Positions 16,663-25,877 of a DNA stretch of 64,000 nucleotides are shown here, piece after piece. Position 1 is the first letter of the stretch. Every line of letters begins with the position of its first letter. Under the pieces are notes generated by a model. That model was not told the DNA's origin, did no database searches, and saw only the letters and a program-made list of their open reading frames with translations. Both the position numbers and the translations under genes were made by a program. The stretch is from an uncultured Bacteroidales bacterium (GTDB lineage Bacteria > Bacteroidota > Bacteroidia > Bacteroidales > F082): positions 330,524 through 394,523 of the forward strand of contig CAJOHD010000001.1 of assembly GCA_905234275.1 (NCBI GenBank), given 5' to 3'.

Positions 16663-17343
16663 ATGATTAAAGTAGAAAATTTAGTGAAGATCTTCCGCAC
16701 GGAAGAGATTGAAACCCTGGCGCTGAATGGAGTGTCATTTGAGATTAACGACGGCGAATTTGTCGCCATCATGGGACCTTCGGGCTGCGGAAAATCAACG
16801 CTGCTCAACATTTTGGGCTTGCTCGACAACCCTTCGGATGGAAAATACGAGCTGCTCGGCCAGCAGGTGGGCGACCTGAAGGAGAAAGACCGCACCAAGT
16901 TCCGCAAAGGCAACATCGGCTTCGTGTTTCAGAGCTTTAACCTCATCGACGAGCTTAACGTTTATGAGAACATTGAGCTGCCGCTGCGCTACATGAATAT
17001 CGGCGCCGCCGAACGCAAGGAACGTGTCACAGCCATCATGAAACGCATGGCGATCTCGCACCGCGCACAGCATTTCCCGCAGCAGCTGTCAGGCGGTCAG
17101 CAGCAGCGTGTGGCAATAGCCCGCGCCGTCGTCGCCAACCCGAAACTCATCCTCGCCGACGAGCCTACAGGTAACCTCGACTCCAAAAACGGCAAAGAGG
17201 TGATGGAACTCCTGACCGACCTCCACAAGGAAGGCACCACCATCGTGATGGTGACCCACTCGCAGCGCGACGCAGGCTACGCCGACCGCATCATCAACCT
17301 GTTCGACGGTCGCGTTGTCGAAGATGTTTTGCCAGAATTGTAA
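16663..17343 (+). CDS. MacB/LolD-type ABC transporter ATPase
   Basis: The protein has 226 residues, typical for the family. Walker A GPSGCGKST lies at 38-46, the Q-loop is GFVFQSFNLID near 85, the signature LSGGQQQR starts at residue 142, Walker B LILADEP is near 163-169, and the H-loop is VTHS near 201. It hydrolyses ATP at the cytoplasmic face and should energise the adjacent FtsX-type permeases. It is the only ATPase in the window against five permeases, so it may serve several of them, or further ATPases lie upstream. No membrane-fusion (HlyD-type) or TolC-type gene is present in the window. Confidence 0.95.
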   Translation: MIKVENLVKIFRTEEIETLALNGVSFEINDGEFVAIMGPSGCGKSTLLNILGLLDNPSDGKYELLGQQVGDLKEKDRTKFRKGNIGFVFQSFNLIDELNVYENIELPLRYMNIGAAERKERVTAIMKRMAISHRAQHFPQQLSGGQQQRVAIARAVVANPKLILADEPTGNLDSKNGKEVMELLTDLHKEGTTIVMVTHSQRDAGYADRIINLFDGRVVEDVLPEL

Positions 17344-17399
17344 AAAAATGTTACGGTAATTGAAAAATTCCGTAATTTTGGCAATAATTATCATGTTAA

Positions 17400-18743
17400 A
17401 TGCCTAAACTCAAGTCACATATCCTCGTTGTCGATGATAATGCCGGAATCCGCGCGGCACTGAAGATTCTGCTGCCAACAAGATTTGTCGATGTCGAGCT
17501 CATTGCATCGCCTAAATCGCTCATCAGCACGATGCAGTCGTTCAAACCCGATGTGGTGCTGCTCGACATGAACTTCGAGACGGACATCAACACCGGCAAC
17601 GAGGGATTATATTGGCTTTCCGAAATAAAAAAGCATTTTCCTGGAGTGGAAGTCGTGCTTTTCACAGCCTATGCCGATATAGCTCTAGCTGTGGAAGGCA
17701 TGAAACGCGGCGCATTCGATTTTGTGGTGAAACCCTGGGATAACGACAAACTTCTTGCCATCCTGGAAGAGGCATCAAAGAAACACCGCCATATCGCTAC
17801 AACTGAAGACGAACCTGCCGAATCGCAGATGCAATGGGGTAACAGCGAGGCGATGCAGGAGTTGCGCCGCATGGTGGAAAAGATTGCACCGACAGATGCC
17901 ACAGTGCTTGTCACAGGCGAAAACGGAACAGGAAAAGACGTGCTCGCTAACGAGATTCATAGGCTTTCGAACCGTTCTGGCCGTCACATGGTTAGCGTCG
18001 ATATCGGTGCAATTACCGAAACTCTGTTTGAGAGTGAGATGTTCGGCCATGTGAAAGGCGCCTTCACCGATGCCCATGCCGACCATATCGGAAAATTTGA
18101 ACAAGCCAACGGCACCACGCTCTTCCTCGATGAAATAGGTAACATCCCGCTGAGCGAACAGGCCAAATTGCTCCGTGTCCTTCAAAATCGCCGCATCAAT
18201 AGGGTGGGCGACACGAAAAACATCCCTGTCGACATCCGCTTGATTTGCGCAACCAATATGAATCTTGCCGAGATGGTGAAACAAGGACGTTTCCGCGAAG
18301 ATCTTTATTACCGCATCAACACCGTGCCACTGCATCTGCCGCCGTTGCGCGAACGTCAGGACGAAATCGTGCCGTTGTCAATGCTTTTCATTGAGAAATA
18401 TGCCGATAAATATCATCGCAAAGCGAGGGATTTCTCAGATGAAGCAAAGACTCTGCTTGTGAACTGCCAGTGGAACGGCAATATCCGTGAGCTGCAGGGC
18501 TGCATTGAGAAAGCTGTCATCATGTCGGACAACGAAATTATCGGCAAAGATGACCTGCAAATCAGTGATTCACAACTGGTTAATTCGCAAAATATTGCTC
18601 AAAACGTGACACTTGAAGATGCTGAGGAACAGGTGATTCGCAATGCGATGAAGAAATACAACGGAAACCTTTCACTTGTGGCTAAAGCATTGAATATCAG
18701 TCGTCCGACATTATATAACCGCCTCAAAAAATACGGAATATGA
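17400..18743 (+). CDS. Sigma-54-dependent NtrC-type response regulator
   Basis: The protein has 447 residues. The receiver domain spans 1-125 with acidic pocket D12/D13 and phospho-acceptor D56 (VVLLDMNF). The AAA+ central domain has Walker A GENGTGKD at about 172-179 and the sigma-54 contact loop GAFTDA at 220-225, where the canonical motif is GAFTGA. The C-terminal Fis-type helix-turn-helix lies at about 405-447 (ALNISRPTLYNRLKKYG). It activates sigma-54 polymerase by ATP hydrolysis from an upstream site. The three TTTACA-N5-TGTAAA palindromes next to the three sigma-54 promoters in this locus are its probable targets (inference). Its TGA overlaps the ATG of the kinase gene by 4 nt. Confidence 0.95.
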   Translation: MPKLKSHILVVDDNAGIRAALKILLPTRFVDVELIASPKSLISTMQSFKPDVVLLDMNFETDINTGNEGLYWLSEIKKHFPGVEVVLFTAYADIALAVEGMKRGAFDFVVKPWDNDKLLAILEEASKKHRHIATTEDEPAESQMQWGNSEAMQELRRMVEKIAPTDATVLVTGENGTGKDVLANEIHRLSNRSGRHMVSVDIGAITETLFESEMFGHVKGAFTDAHADHIGKFEQANGTTLFLDEIGNIPLSEQAKLLRVLQNRRINRVGDTKNIPVDIRLICATNMNLAEMVKQGRFREDLYYRINTVPLHLPPLRERQDEIVPLSMLFIEKYADKYHRKARDFSDEAKTLLVNCQWNGNIRELQGCIEKAVIMSDNEIIGKDDLQISDSQLVNSQNIAQNVTLEDAEEQVIRNAMKKYNGNLSLVAKALNISRPTLYNRLKKYGI

Positions 18744-19600
18744 ACATTCCAGTCTGGTTATATATAGTGTCTGTCATCTTGGGCATAGCGTTAGCGTCTG
18801 TAATATCTGTTTTTTTGGTTCGAAAGCATGATACAAAGAAAGTCTCCTACATGATGGACTCGCTCGAGGACGGCGAGATGAACTTCCGTTTCCGTGACAA
18901 CTCAAGTCTCAACCGAGCTTTAAATCGTATCCGTGGCATTTTCAAGAGACGCACTGCAGTGGATGAAGCCGCCTCGTGGAGCAAGCTTTTCCGAGTGATG
19001 ACGCACGAAATCATGAACACCGTGGCACCAATAGCTTCGCTGAGCGACGCATTGTCGAAAGACGACAGTCTGGACGTGAAAGCCGGACTGGAAACCATTT
19101 CCTCCTCCTCAAAAGACCTTATAAAGTTTGTGGAGTCGTATCGCAGCGTGATGAAAGTGTCGTCACCGGTGCGCAAAGCCGTGATGGTCGACGAGCTGAT
19201 GGAACGTGTTTTGAATTTGAACAAATCGCGCCTCAAAGAGCAAGGAGTTACGATAACTTACACTGCAAAAACACCGGATTTACTTGTCTATATCGACGAA
19301 AGTCAGATTTTGCAGGTGCTGAATAACCTCATTAAAAACGCTGTGCAAGCCGAAGCCAACTCAATTCGCATCAGCGCGGAGCTTAACTCTGAAGACCGCA
19401 CAATAATAAGTGTCACAAACAACGGAAAACCAGTGCCTCTGCGCCAACAGGATGAGATTTTTGTGCCGTTCTACACGACAAAACCTAACGGCACCGGCAT
19501 CGGACTGAGCCTCTCCCGACAAATAATGACCAAACATAACGGAAACATAACCCTCGTCCAAAGCGACAAAAATACCACGACTTTCGCCATGGTATTTTAA
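18740..19600 (+). CDS. Sensor histidine kinase, partner of the sigma-54 activator
   Basis: The protein has 286 residues. One membrane helix lies at about 5-27, followed by a short linker. The phospho-acceptor is H89 in MTHEIMNTVAPI, the N-box is NNLIKNAVQAE (about 194-204) and the G-box is GTGIGLSLSR (about 251-260). There is no periplasmic sensor domain and no recognisable PAS or HAMP domain. Such short kinases often sense through a partner, and in the ABC-permease systems of Bacillota (BceAB/BceS) the partner is the transporter; the same logic is possible here but is inference. It is the last gene of the unit, with a 4-nt overlap with the activator. Confidence 0.92.
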   Translation: MNIPVWLYIVSVILGIALASVISVFLVRKHDTKKVSYMMDSLEDGEMNFRFRDNSSLNRALNRIRGIFKRRTAVDEAASWSKLFRVMTHEIMNTVAPIASLSDALSKDDSLDVKAGLETISSSSKDLIKFVESYRSVMKVSSPVRKAVMVDELMERVLNLNKSRLKEQGVTITYTAKTPDLLVYIDESQILQVLNNLIKNAVQAEANSIRISAELNSEDRTIISVTNNGKPVPLRQQDEIFVPFYTTKPNGTGIGLSLSRQIMTKHNGNITLVQSDKNTTTFAMVF

Positions 19601-19608
19601 TTGTTGCC

Positions 19609-19724
19609 GTCATTTCGACTGTAGCGTAACGCAGTGGAGCGAAATGGAGAAATCTCCGACAAATGAATTGTACAAATCATATGCCGGAGATTTCTCGACT
19701 TCACTTCGTTTCGCTCGAAATGAC
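19609..19724. repeat. Palindromic intergenic repeat between convergent genes
   Basis: This 116-bp imperfect inverted repeat has ends GTCATTTCGA (19609-19618) and TCGAAATGAC (19715-19724). Inner arms are GAGAAATCTCCG (19647-19658) and CGGAGATTTCTC (19685-19696). It fills the space between the kinase (+) and the acyl-CoA synthetase (-) and may act as a two-way terminator. Related fragments occur at 54122, 58568 and 58666. No transposase is present, so it resembles a non-autonomous dispersed repeat. Confidence 0.75.
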
Positions 19725-19733
19725 GTGGGGAAA

Positions 19734-21506
19734 TCAATCTCCTCCCTGGTACATTCTGCTGATCAAATCCTTGTATTTGTTGAGGATAACCGAGCGTTTC
19801 ACCTTCAGAGTAGGGGTGAGGATGCCGTTCGCCGTTGACCACTCATCAGCGAGGAACTTGAACCTCTTAATCTTTTCAGTGTCACCGAAGAAAGCGTTGA
19901 TCTTCTGAACCTCTTTAGTCAAGCGGTCTTTCACCTCTTTGAGGTTGATCATAGCGTCGTTAGTCGTGAACTTGATTTCGTGCTTTGCGCACCAGTCTTT
20001 CAAGAATGAGAAGTCTGGCACTATCAAAGCGGCTGCGAATTTCTCGTTTTCGCCAAGTACCACTACGTTTTCGAAGAATCCCGACTCAGTGAATTTGGTC
20101 TCAATCATGTCTGGGTTGATGTATTTACCCAAAGATGTCTTGAAGAGGTTCTTCATGCGGCCTGTAATCTTAAAATTGCCGTATTCATTGACACTTCCGA
20201 GGTCGCCAGTGTGGAACCACCCGTCTTTGTCGATGACTTCAGCTGTCAATTCTGGCTGTTTGTAATAGCCCATCATCACGTTGTGCCCGCGGCAGATAAT
20301 CTCGCCGTTTTCAGCGATTTTCACTTCAACTCCTGGCAATGCCGGACCAACATATCCCGCTTCACGGCCGTGAGGCACGTTTGAACTGGTGCAGATAACA
20401 GGTGAGCATTCTGTCATTCCGTAGCCTTCGTAAACCGGCATCTTGATGGCTGAGAAGAATGCCGAGATATTCGGCTGGATGCTCGCAGCGCCTGAAACGA
20501 TGATGTCGAAGCAGTCAGCACCGAGTTTGTTGCGAATCTTCTTGTAAACCAACTGGTCGGCAAGCTTCAACTTAAGGTTGTAGAACCAGCTTCTACCATC
20601 AACGGTGTATTTCTCTGCAAGGTTCATAGCCCAGTAGAATATGCCTTTTGCGAGACCTTTCTGGTTCTGTCCCGACTGTCTTACCTTGAGGTAAATCTTT
20701 TCCAGCAGACGTGGCACGCAGGTCATCATCGTTGGATGGATTTCCTTCATGTCGTTGGCTATAGTAGCGACGCTCTCTGCATAATACACTGACATTCCGA
20801 GGTATTGATACAAATAAACCAAAGTTCTCTCGTAAGCGTGGCAAATAGGCAGGAAGCTCAATGCGCGTGTTGAAGTAGGTGATGGCGTCTGTCTTAAATT
20901 TTCAATCTGACCGAGGATATTGGCGTGTGAGAGCATCACACCTTTAGGAGTGCCTGTCGTGCCTGATGTGTAAAGAATTGTAGCACAATCTGTGCTCTTC
21001 ACAGCGGCTTTGCGGCGCTCGAGTTCCTCCACGTCTTGATTTTCTCTACCTAATTGAAGCAGATCGGCCCAGATAGGGTAGTCGCCACGTTTCACAAAGG
21101 TGTAGATCATCTTCAACGACGGGATGTCAGCCTTGATGTCCTCAATCTTATTCAAAACGCACAGTCCCTCGACCATCACGAACTTAGCCTCGCTGTTGTT
21201 GATGACAACGCGGTAGTCTTCCTTGCTGATAGTAGGGTATATCGGCACAGTGACAGCTCCAACCTGCTGAATAGCCATGTCCATGATGTTCCACTCGGGA
21301 CGGTTGCTACTGATGATAGCGATTTTATCGTCCTTCTGGATGCCTAACTTGATGAGGGCATAGCTGATAATGTTGGTTGTTTCGACATATTCCTGAATGC
21401 TGTATTTGTTCCATTCGCCGTTTTCTTTCTTGGCGAGAGCGATTTTCTGGTCAGGATGTTTGCGTAAATAAGTCGTCAGAATGTCAAAAATGCGTTTTTC
21501 TTCCAT
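19734..21506 (-). CDS. Long-chain acyl-CoA synthetase (AMP-forming)
   Basis: The protein has 590 residues, typical of Bacteroidota FAA1/FadD-like ligases. The P-loop-like motif LYTSGTTGTPKG lies near 180, GYGMTECSP is the A5 motif, GWFHTGDLG is A7, and KITGRMKNLFKT is A8. The protein is cytosolic or membrane-associated. It activates fatty acids with ATP and CoA through an acyl-adenylate, for lipid remodelling or uptake. It is transcribed separately from the nqr genes: 204 nt containing a terminator-like hairpin and its own -7 element lie upstream. Confidence 0.92.
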   Translation of the reverse strand: MEEKRIFDILTTYLRKHPDQKIALAKKENGEWNKYSIQEYVETTNIISYALIKLGIQKDDKIAIISSNRPEWNIMDMAIQQVGAVTVPIYPTISKEDYRVVINNSEAKFVMVEGLCVLNKIEDIKADIPSLKMIYTFVKRGDYPIWADLLQLGRENQDVEELERRKAAVKSTDCATILYTSGTTGTPKGVMLSHANILGQIENLRQTPSPTSTRALSFLPICHAYERTLVYLYQYLGMSVYYAESVATIANDMKEIHPTMMTCVPRLLEKIYLKVRQSGQNQKGLAKGIFYWAMNLAEKYTVDGRSWFYNLKLKLADQLVYKKIRNKLGADCFDIIVSGAASIQPNISAFFSAIKMPVYEGYGMTECSPVICTSSNVPHGREAGYVGPALPGVEVKIAENGEIICRGHNVMMGYYKQPELTAEVIDKDGWFHTGDLGSVNEYGNFKITGRMKNLFKTSLGKYINPDMIETKFTESGFFENVVVLGENEKFAAALIVPDFSFLKDWCAKHEIKFTTNDAMINLKEVKDRLTKEVQKINAFFGDTEKIKRFKFLADEWSTANGILTPTLKVKRSVILNKYKDLISRMYQGGD

Positions 21507-21528
21507 CTCTATTGCTTTAAAAACGCTG

Positions 21529-21536
21529 CAAAAATA
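21529..21536 (-). promoter_or_regulatory. Bacteroidota -7 element TATTTTTG for the acyl-CoA synthetase
   Basis: It is an exact TAnnTTTG on the minus strand, 22 nt from ATG 21506. No TTG is found at the usual distance. Confidence 0.45.
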
Positions 21537-21562
21537 CTAAGTATTTTAACCCAGAAAAAATT

Positions 21563-21709
21563 GAGGGGTGAGTGGGGTGAAATTTGGGATAAAAACCCAT
21601 ATTTTGGGGTGAAAGTGCCGTTTTTAGGGGTGAATGAAAATTTTATATGACATATTTAGGGGTAAATATGCCTAAAATAGGGGTAAAAATTTCGCCCCTA
21701 GGGGTGAAA
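21563..21709. repeat. Cluster of seven GGGGTGAA/GGGGTAAA units
   Basis: Between the acyl-CoA synthetase start and the nqrF stop, GGGGT followed by GA or AA occurs seven times on the + strand, at uneven 10-50 nt spacing, often preceded by TTTA. The downstream unit forms the nqr hairpin. It is irregular and not CRISPR-like; it could be a multi-site protein-binding array or a decayed repeat. Confidence 0.5.
21682..21709 (-). terminator. Hairpin after nqrF
   Basis: On the minus strand AATTTTCACCCC pairs with GGGGCGAAATTTTT around a TAG loop, immediately after the nqrF stop (21711) and ending in a T-run. This is the probable end of the rnf-nqr transcript. Confidence 0.7.
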
Positions 21710-21710
21710 A

Positions 21711-22955
21711 TTAAGCACCAAAATCGTCAAATAGGATATTCTCTTTCGGCACACCGAGGTTGTCGAGCATCGTGAGCACAGCCTGTGTCATCATTGGTGG
21801 ACCGCAAAGATAGTACTCGATTTCTTCCGGCTCCGGATGGTTTTTGAGGTAGTTCTCAAATAATACCTCGTGAATGTTGCCAACATATCCGTTCCAGTTG
21901 TCCTCAGGAAGCGGTGACGACAGCGCTATATTGAATTTGAAGTTAGGGTTCTCAGCTTCAATCTTCTTGAAATCGTCAATGTAGAATAGCTCTCGCAATG
22001 AACGGCCACCATACCAGAACGATGCTTTGCGTTGCGTTTGTTTCGTAAGGAAGAGGTCGAGAATATGCGAGCGCATAGGAGCCATTCCTGCGCCGCCGCC
22101 GATGAAGACAATCTCTTTTTGTGTGTCTTTAATATGGAACTCGCCATAAGGTCCGCTGATGGTTACCTTATCGCCTGGCTTGAGAGAATATATATAGGAT
22201 GAGCATACGCCAGGATTCACTTTCATGAAACCGCCGTTTTTCTTGTCGAATGGCGGCGTGGCGATACGCACATTGAGCATGATGATGTTGTTCTCGGCAG
22301 GATGATTTGCCATTGAATATGCCCTGAACTGCGGCTCAGGATTGCGCATCACAAGGTCGAACATGTGGAACTTCTCCCAGTCTTTGCGGTATTCTTCGTC
22401 AACCTCGATATTGCTGTATTTTACATCGCATTTCGGCACATCAATCTGGATGTAACCGCCTGAGAGGAAATCGAGATGCTCGCCTTCTGGCAGTTTTACT
22501 ACGAATTCCTTGATAAATGTAGCGACGTTACGGTTGCTCACCACCGTGCATTCCCATTTCTTGATACCAAAGATCTGCGGATTGATGTGTATTTTAAGGT
22601 CTTCGCGCACTTTAACCTGACAACCTAATCTCCAATGATCGAGCTGCTCTTTATAGCTGAAAAAGCCTTTTTCTGTTGGTAGGATAGAGCCCCCACCTTC
22701 CAGAACTTGACATTTACACATTCCGCAATTGCCTTTTCCACCGCATGCTGACGGCAGGAAAATCTGTTCTTCAGCGAGCGTCTGCAGCAATGAATTGCCT
22801 GGTTTTACCTCTAATTCACGTTCATCATTGATGCTAATTTTGACATTTCCTTTTGGCGTAAGCCTTTTCTTGACGATAATCAGAATCGCCACAGGAATCA
22901 ACACTGCGATGAGAAAAACGATGACGCTGGTTAATATGATATAAGGGACGCTCAT
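21711..22955 (-). CDS. nqrF: Na+-translocating NADH:quinone reductase subunit F
   Basis: The protein has 414 residues. An N-terminal membrane helix lies at about 5-27. A [2Fe-2S] ferredoxin domain follows, with cysteines in SACGGKGNCGMCKC and a fourth in RLGCQV. The FAD-binding domain has RAYSMAN, and the NADH domain contains GGGAGMAP and YYLCGPPMM. It is the entry point of electrons from NADH into the sodium-pumping complex. It is the last gene of nqrABCDEF, 1 nt after nqrE, and is followed directly by a hairpin. Confidence 0.97.
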   Translation of the reverse strand: MSVPYIILTSVIVFLIAVLIPVAILIIVKKRLTPKGNVKISINDERELEVKPGNSLLQTLAEEQIFLPSACGGKGNCGMCKCQVLEGGGSILPTEKGFFSYKEQLDHWRLGCQVKVREDLKIHINPQIFGIKKWECTVVSNRNVATFIKEFVVKLPEGEHLDFLSGGYIQIDVPKCDVKYSNIEVDEEYRKDWEKFHMFDLVMRNPEPQFRAYSMANHPAENNIIMLNVRIATPPFDKKNGGFMKVNPGVCSSYIYSLKPGDKVTISGPYGEFHIKDTQKEIVFIGGGAGMAPMRSHILDLFLTKQTQRKASFWYGGRSLRELFYIDDFKKIEAENPNFKFNIALSSPLPEDNWNGYVGNIHEVLFENYLKNHPEPEEIEYYLCGPPMMTQAVLTMLDNLGVPKENILFDDFGA

Positions 22956-22956
22956 G

Positions 22957-23574
22957 CTAAAAACTTATTCCAAGGAACGCCATGAAAGCAATTCCCATTA
23001 AACCTGTGATAATGAATGCGATACCTGTGCCTTGAAGGCGTTTCGGTATCTTAGAATATCTAATCTTCTCTCTGATGGCTGCCATGCCGACTATAGCGAT
23101 GAGCCAGCCTATTCCGGAGCCGAATCCGTATGCAAGTGATTGAAATACAGTGTCATAATGCTTCTCTTGCATAAACAGACTCGCTCCTAATATTGCGCAG
23201 TTGACGGCAATCAGAGGGAGGAAAATGCCCAAAGAATTATATAAAGCAGGGCTGTATTTCTCGATTATCATCTCCAAAATCTGCACTATGGCAGCGATGA
23301 TGGCGATGAAGAGTATGAAACTGAGAAAATCGAGTGAGACATCAGCAAATTTTGGATTTAACCACGATAAAGCTCCTTCTGAGAGAATATATTTATCTAA
23401 AAGATAATTCACTGGTACTGTGACGATTAGCACGAAAGTGACTGCGATGCCCAGACCGAAGGAGGTCTTCACATTCTTCGAGACGGCAAGGAATGAGCAC
23501 ATCCCGAGGAAGTAGGCGAAAACCATGTTGTCGATAAAAATCGAACGGAAGAAAATGCCAAGTGTATCCATCAT
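22957..23574 (-). CDS. nqrE: Na+-translocating NADH:quinone reductase subunit E
   Basis: A 205-residue membrane protein with six predicted helices, NqrDE/RnfAE family. The half-repeat cysteine motifs around FLGMCSF and [10 protein letters not shown] are expected to hold the intramembrane Fe centre together with NqrD. Its start overlaps the nqrD stop by 4 nt. It is homologous to RnfA at 36988, encoded in the same apparent unit. Confidence 0.96.
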   Translation of the reverse strand: MMDTLGIFFRSIFIDNMVFAYFLGMCSFLAVSKNVKTSFGLGIAVTFVLIVTVPVNYLLDKYILSEGALSWLNPKFADVSLDFLSFILFIAIIAAIVQILEMIIEKYSPALYNSLGIFLPLIAVNCAILGASLFMQEKHYDTVFQSLAYGFGSGIGWLIAIVGMAAIREKIRYSKIPKRLQGTGIAFIITGLMGIAFMAFLGISF

Positions 23575-24176
23575 TTCTCCTCCTCAGGTTTTTGCAGCCA
23601 GATGATTATTCCTATGATTATCAAAGCCATAGGAGGTAAAATCATCAAGCCGTTGTTAACATATCCGAAATCGTACAATCCTTGCGGGATGATTTGGTAG
23701 CCTAATAGTGTGCCACTACCGAACAATTCTCTGAAAAACGCCACGATGACGAGTATCGAGCCGTAACCGAGACCGTTGCCTATGCCGTCAAGGAACGATT
23801 CCCAGGGACTATGCGACATTGCAAAGGCTTCCAAACGTCCCATGACGATGCAGTTGGTGATGATAAGTCCAACAAACACAGAGAGTTGCTTGCTGACATC
23901 ATACATAAACGCCTTCAAAAACTGGTCGACGAGGATGACTAATGTCGCCACGACAATGAGTTGCACAATGATGCGTATTTTTGAAGGTATTCCCTTGCGC
24001 AGCAATGAGATAACTAAATTCGACAAGGCTGTCACCACCGTGACGGACAACGCCATCACTATAGCAGGCTTGAGCTTTGCAGTGACCGCCAATGATGAGC
24101 AGATGCCGAGTATCAGCACCGTGATCGGGTTGGCTTTACGCAATGGGGCCGTTATCAGATTCATATTCTTACTCAT
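23571..24176 (-). CDS. nqrD: Na+-translocating NADH:quinone reductase subunit D
   Basis: ATG 24176 ([12 protein letters not shown]) is preferred over the upstream TTG at 24185. The protein has 201 residues, six helices, and the motifs [10 protein letters not shown] and [14 protein letters not shown] of the NqrD/RnfE family, each supplying a cysteine for the intramembrane iron centre. It overlaps nqrC by 8 nt and nqrE by 4 nt. Confidence 0.96.
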   Translation of the reverse strand: MSKNMNLITAPLRKANPITVLILGICSSLAVTAKLKPAIVMALSVTVVTALSNLVISLLRKGIPSKIRIIVQLIVVATLVILVDQFLKAFMYDVSKQLSVFVGLIITNCIVMGRLEAFAMSHSPWESFLDGIGNGLGYGSILVIVAFFRELFGSGTLLGYQIIPQGLYDFGYVNNGLMILPPMALIIIGIIIWLQKPEEEK

Positions 24177-24726
24177 TGCCTTCAAAATATGGTAAATACA
24201 ACTTCATTGTTTGTTCAATCATATCTTCTACGCCTTTCGACGTGCGAGTGGCACCTGCAATGGCATCAACCTCAACTGTTGCAGTATCGCCATTCTTCAC
24301 TAATTCCTTGCCTTTATACTGACTTTGATATTTGTCTGTGGTAATCTCCGCACCCAATCCTGGTGTCTCGGATTTGTGGTCAAATACAGCACCCACCACA
24401 GTCTTTCCGTCATCAGCAATGCCGATGTAGCCCCATATCGGTCCCCACAGTCCATTGCCTCGCATTGGGATTACAGTGATTTGATTATCAATGACATATA
24501 ATGGCATGTCGCCATCTTGTTGGTCGGTGCAATGTTGCTTGAACAACTGCTCGGCATTTTTGTTGTCAACACCAGTAATTCCTGCTGCTTTCAGGATGTT
24601 GATGCGCTGCTCGTTGAGCTCATTGCGTTTCTGATAAGGTTGTAGCCACATCGCCGTAGCGGAGAGCAGAACTGACACAATCGCCACTAAAATGATGATA
24701 TAACGGAAGATATAACGGTCGCTCAT
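24169..24726 (-). CDS. nqrC: Na+-translocating NADH:quinone reductase subunit C
   Basis: The protein has 185 residues, shorter than the 220-260 usual for the subunit. An N-terminal membrane helix lies at about 9-28. The periplasmic FMN-binding domain contains ETPGLGAEI and the covalent flavinylation site [10 protein letters not shown], where the second Thr is the expected attachment residue. It overlaps nqrB by 4 nt. Flavin attachment normally needs an ApbE transferase, which is not in this window. Confidence 0.95.
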   Translation of the reverse strand: MSDRYIFRYIIILVAIVSVLLSATAMWLQPYQKRNELNEQRINILKAAGITGVDNKNAEQLFKQHCTDQQDGDMPLYVIDNQITVIPMRGNGLWGPIWGYIGIADDGKTVVGAVFDHKSETPGLGAEITTDKYQSQYKGKELVKNGDTATVEVDAIAGATRTSKGVEDMIEQTMKLYLPYFEGNE

Positions 24727-25877
24727 TTGTCACTCCTTTCTGCTGCTGCCCAGCGTTTCTTGCGTTTACGGATATTGCATGCCACCACGCACCAGTCGAT
24801 GAGTGGCGCGAAGACGTTCATCAACAATATCGAAAGCATCATTCCTTCGGGATAGCCAGGATTTGCTACACGAATCAGTATCGCTATGGCTCCGATGAGG
24901 AAGCCGTAGACCCATTTTCCAATGTTGGTTTGCGCTGCTGTCACAGGGTCGGTTGCCATGAAGAAGGTACCGAACAAGAAGCCGCCCATCATGATTTGAT
25001 AGTAAAATGGGACTTCCATCGCCGGATTTGTACCTAACACATTGAATACCAGCGTCATCGCTATTGCACCGATGAATGTTGATATTATTATTCTCAAACT
25101 TGCTATTCCAGTAATTATCAGGAAGATACCGCCTATCAGGATGGCTATTTTCGATGTCTCACCAACGCTTCCTGGAATTGTTCCAATAAATAAGTCCGCC
25201 AGACTTGGTAAATCATTGACAGAGCCACCGTTGAAGATAGTTCCCAATGGCGTAGCACCACTGTAAGCGTCAGCTTTTTCTGCTATCCACACGTTATCGC
25301 CCGTCATCTTTGAAGGGTAAGAGAAGAACAGGAACGCTCGCGCCAGCAACGCCGGATTCACTACGTTCATGCCGCTGCCTCCGAATACCTCTTTGCCAAT
25401 GATTACTGCAAAAGCCACAGCTATCGCGAGCATCCAGAGCGGCACATCGACAGGCATAATTAACGGAATCAAAAAGCCGGTCACGAAATAGCCTTCGTTG
25501 ACTTCTTCATGTCTTATCTCCGCAAAAATGAACTCAATTGCCAGACCGACAATGTAGCTGACAATATATAAAGGAATTATCTTTAAAAGTCCGTAACCGA
25601 ATGTCTGCCAGAATGTTACGCTTTCTCCAACTGACAGAAAATGTTGATAGCCGATGTTCCACGTTCCGAAAAGGAAGCATGGAATGAGGGCGAACACAAC
25701 ATAAATGAGACTGCGTTTCATGTCGACATAGTTGCGGATGTGTGCTCCGTTTGTCGTCACCCTGTTTGGAGTGTATAAAAACGTCTCAAACGCCTCGAAA
25801 GTCGAGTGAAACTTAGCGAATTTGCCACCTTCTTCGAAGTTTGGCTTGATTTTATCTATATTATTTCTCAGTCCCAT
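24723..25877 (-). CDS. nqrB: Na+-translocating NADH:quinone reductase subunit B
   Basis: A 384-residue integral membrane subunit, NqrB/RnfD family, with about ten helices. The flavinylation motif is YSGATPLGT (Thr in GATPL). It carries the conserved N-terminal soluble stretch. The last residues are Lys/Arg-rich. It holds covalent FMN and riboflavin and is thought to form the sodium channel. Its ATG overlaps the nqrA stop by 1 nt. Confidence 0.97.
   Translation of the reverse strand: MGLRNNIDKIKPNFEEGGKFAKFHSTFEAFETFLYTPNRVTTNGAHIRNYVDMKRSLIYVVFALIPCFLFGTWNIGYQHFLSVGESVTFWQTFGYGLLKIIPLYIVSYIVGLAIEFIFAEIRHEEVNEGYFVTGFLIPLIMPVDVPLWMLAIAVAFAVIIGKEVFGGSGMNVVNPALLARAFLFFSYPSKMTGDNVWIAEKADAYSGATPLGTIFNGGSVNDLPSLADLFIGTIPGSVGETSKIAILIGGIFLIITGIASLRIIISTFIGAIAMTLVFNVLGTNPAMEVPFYYQIMMGGFLFGTFFMATDPVTAAQTNIGKWVYGFLIGAIAILIRVANPGYPEGMMLSILLMNVFAPLIDWCVVACNIRKRKKRWAAAERSDK

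Noticed and set aside
17371..17390. Possible sigma-54 promoter before the activator gene (TTTTGGCAATAATTATCA)
   Set aside because: The -12 position reads CA instead of GC at the required spacing, and no palindrome lies upstream.
21561..21709. CRISPR-like array
   Set aside because: Units are only 7-8 nt with irregular spacing and no spacers of constant length; no cas genes in the window.
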